Origin: JANMCE01 sp031360915
GTDB taxonomy: Bacteria; Actinomycetota; Acidimicrobiia; Acidimicrobiales; Ilumatobacteraceae
NCBI GenBank assembly: GCA_031360915.1
Contig: JANMCE010000002.1
Coordinates: forward strand, 1-43,414
Direction: 5' to 3'
Length of the DNA: 43,414 bases
Shown: piece after piece, positions 42,101-43,414 of the stretch
Numbering within the stretch: position 1 is the first letter of the stretch
Layout of the letters: every line of letters starts with the position of its first letter
The notes under the pieces: generated by a model
What the model was told of the DNA's origin: nothing
What the model saw: only the letters and a program-made list of their open reading frames with translations
Databases searched by the model: none
Position numbers and translations under genes: made by a program

Positions 42101-43414
42101 TCACTGATCGACCAGCGGGATCATCTGAGTCAGATCGACCTCCGGCACGGCCTGTTTCTTTACAGGCCGCACCTCGCCCATGCGCTTTGCGGTCGAGTCG
42201 CTGATGCGCATCAAGAGCGCGAGCAAGATGTAGTTCGCCAGTAGCGAACTGCCGCCGTAACTGACGAACGGCAGCGCCACACCAGTGAGCGGGAGCACCC
42301 GGGTGACGCCGGCGATGATGATGAACGCCTGCACGCCCATGATGGCGGTGAGGCCCGCGGCGAGCAGCTTTTCAAACGGCTTTTCGGTGCGGAACGCAAT
42401 GCGCAGCCCCGACCCGATGATGAGCAAGTATGCAATCAAAATTGCCGTCGTGCCGACCAGTCCGAGTTCCTCGCCGATGGCTGCGAAAATGAAATCATTC
42501 TGGGCCAACGGGATTCGGGTCGGGTCACCCAACCCGAGGCCGGTACCGGTGGTGCCGCCGCCGGCCATGGCATAGAGACCCTGGATGATCTGGTAGCCGT
42601 CCTTCTGCGAACTGGCCCACGGATCGAGCCAAATGTTGACGCGCAAACGAACGTGCGCGAACTGGGTCCAGGCGATGTACGCACCAATCGCGAACATGAC
42701 CCAACCGACCACCAGATAGCTCGTACGTTCGGTGGCGATCCAGACCATCACGATGAAAAGCGTGAAGAACAACAGCGACGATCCGAGATCCTTCTGGAGC
42801 GTCATGATACCGATGGCCATGAACCACGCAACCAGCACCGGGCCGAAGTGTCGAGGCTCGGGAAGGTACAGCGGCCCGACTTTCCAGGTGGCCTGCGCGA
42901 GTAGTTCGCGCTGCTCTACGAGGTAACCGGCGAAGAAGCAGGCCAGCAGCACCTTGGCCATTTCCCCCGGTTGGAAGCTGAACGGGCCGACGTGAATCCA
43001 GATGCGACTGCTGTTGATCGTGCGACCGATAACGGGAAGGAACGGGAGGAGCAACATGCCGACACCGGCTGTGGCAAACGTCCACTTGTACTTCATGAGG
43101 TCGTTGGCGTTCTTCACGATGAGTAACGTGATCACATACGCCGCGACGCCGAGGATGGTCCAGCCTGATTGCTTCGACGCCAGGCTCGGCTTGAGACGGG
43201 CGATAACGACGTACCCGATGCCGTTCAGCATCGCAGCCAAGGGAAGCAGGACGGCATCGGCACCACGGGCCAACACTCGGTTGGCGAGATGAGGCGTGAG
43301 CAGCAACGCCATGATGACGCCAAGGAACGGGCCGACGTGAATCCAGATGCGACTGCTGTTGATCGTGCGACCGATAACGGGAAGGAACGGGAGGAGCAAC
43401 ATGCCGACACCGGC
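42101..43414 (-). CDS. rodA: RodA/FtsW-family SEDS glycosyltransferase, 5'-incomplete
   Basis: A multi-span membrane glycosyltransferase that polymerises lipid II, paired with PbpA. Visible marks are LLPLAAMLNGIGYVVIARL, WIHVGPFSFQPGEMAKVLLA, the extracellular RVNIWLDPW with the putative catalytic Asp, and the C-terminal GVALPFVSYGGSSLLANY typical of SEDS proteins. The frame stays open to the contig edge. Bases 43325-43414 repeat 42980-43069 exactly, so the apparent N-terminus (…FLPVIGRTINSSRIW) is copied from the middle of the protein and is probably not real; trustworthy coding is 42101-43324. RodA rather than FtsW is inferred from the pbpA-pknB context. Confidence 0.93.
   Translation of the reverse strand, partial: AGVGMLLLPFLPVIGRTINSSRIWIHVGPFLGVIMALLLTPHLANRVLARGADAVLLPLAAMLNGIGYVVIARLKPSLASKQSGWTILGVAAYVITLLIVKNANDLMKYKWTFATAGVGMLLLPFLPVIGRTINSSRIWIHVGPFSFQPGEMAKVLLACFFAGYLVEQRELLAQATWKVGPLYLPEPRHFGPVLVAWFMAIGIMTLQKDLGSSLLFFTLFIVMVWIATERTSYLVVGWVMFAIGAYIAWTQFAHVRLRVNIWLDPWASSQKDGYQIIQGLYAMAGGGTTGTGLGLGDPTRIPLAQNDFIFAAIGEELGLVGTTAILIAYLLIIGSGLRIAFRTEKPFEKLLAAGLTAIMGVQAFIIIAGVTRVLPLTGVALPFVSYGGSSLLANYILLALLMRISDSTAKRMGEVRPVKKQAVPEVDLTQMIPLVDQ
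42980..43069. repeat. 90-bp direct repeat, internal copy
   Basis: Identical to 43325-43414, offset 345 bp. This copy fits the RodA family at its expected place (the WIHVGPFSFQPGE region), so it is the genuine one. Confidence 0.9.
43325..43414. repeat. 90-bp direct repeat at the contig end, probable assembly artefact
   Basis: Exact copy of 42980-43069 that runs to the last base of the contig and replaces the expected N-terminal spans of RodA. Bases left of 43325 and left of 42980 do not match, so the join is abrupt. Confidence 0.85.

Noticed and set aside
43070..43414. A real 115-codon tandem duplication within rodA
   Set aside because: Only 90 bp are repeated, the rest of the interval is not, and the copy stops exactly at the contig edge while replacing expected N-terminal spans; an assembly artefact is simpler.

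Overview
The window is a high-GC (roughly 60% or more by eye) actinobacterial contig. I infer an Acidimicrobiia-like member of the Actinobacteriota, for four reasons: a crgA–trpG–pknB–pbpA–rodA block, a surface protein ending in the LDTR-type modules common in that class, a FAS1–OmpA membrane protein, and several genes that look leaderless. No rRNA, tRNA, CRISPR array, IS element or prophage was seen. Both contig ends cut genes, and the right end carries a 90-bp copy of internal sequence that looks like an assembly artefact, so this is probably a metagenome-assembled contig.

Layout. Positions 1-19164 are one open frame: the 3' 6387 codons of a giant secreted protein made of about 48 DUF11 Ig-like repeats plus three C-terminal LDTR modules. 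The repeats are organised first as two-domain and then as three-domain higher-order units. Positions 19222-22750 hold a molybdate uptake operon (modA-modB-modC, minus strand, 4-bp overlaps) and a divergent regulator that fuses a PadR-type winged helix to a molybdate-binding Mop domain. Positions 22972-28763 are a tight inositol-catabolism operon in the order iolE-iolC-iolB-iolG-like-iolD. Positions 28764-30034 hold a solitary VSR/DUF559-like nuclease gene set among short TTCGCGCGTAA-type repeats. Positions 30035-32608 are xylose isomerase and a ROK/XylR-type repressor.

Positions 32673-34855 hold a SpoU-family RNA methyltransferase, a divergent AlkB-like dioxygenase with a LexA/SOS box lying on its start codon, a 31-residue membrane peptide and a MarR regulator. 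From 34912 to the end the window turns to cell envelope and division: a FAS1–OmpA membrane protein, a small membrane-anchored zinc-ribbon protein, crgA, trpG/pabA, and a minus-strand rodA-pbpA-pknB operon. In other actinobacteria that block lies close to oriC. Two adjacent DnaA-box-like sites next to crgA fit such a location.

How it works together: the window supports molybdate uptake with its own sensor, breakdown of inositol and xylose, alkylation-damage repair under SOS control, and PASTA-kinase-controlled wall growth. The most unusual items are the giant repeat protein's architecture, the PadR–Mop one-component regulator, the DUF11-like domain on the outer end of the PASTA kinase, the SOS box over the alkB-like start codon, and the nuclease gene embedded in short repeats.
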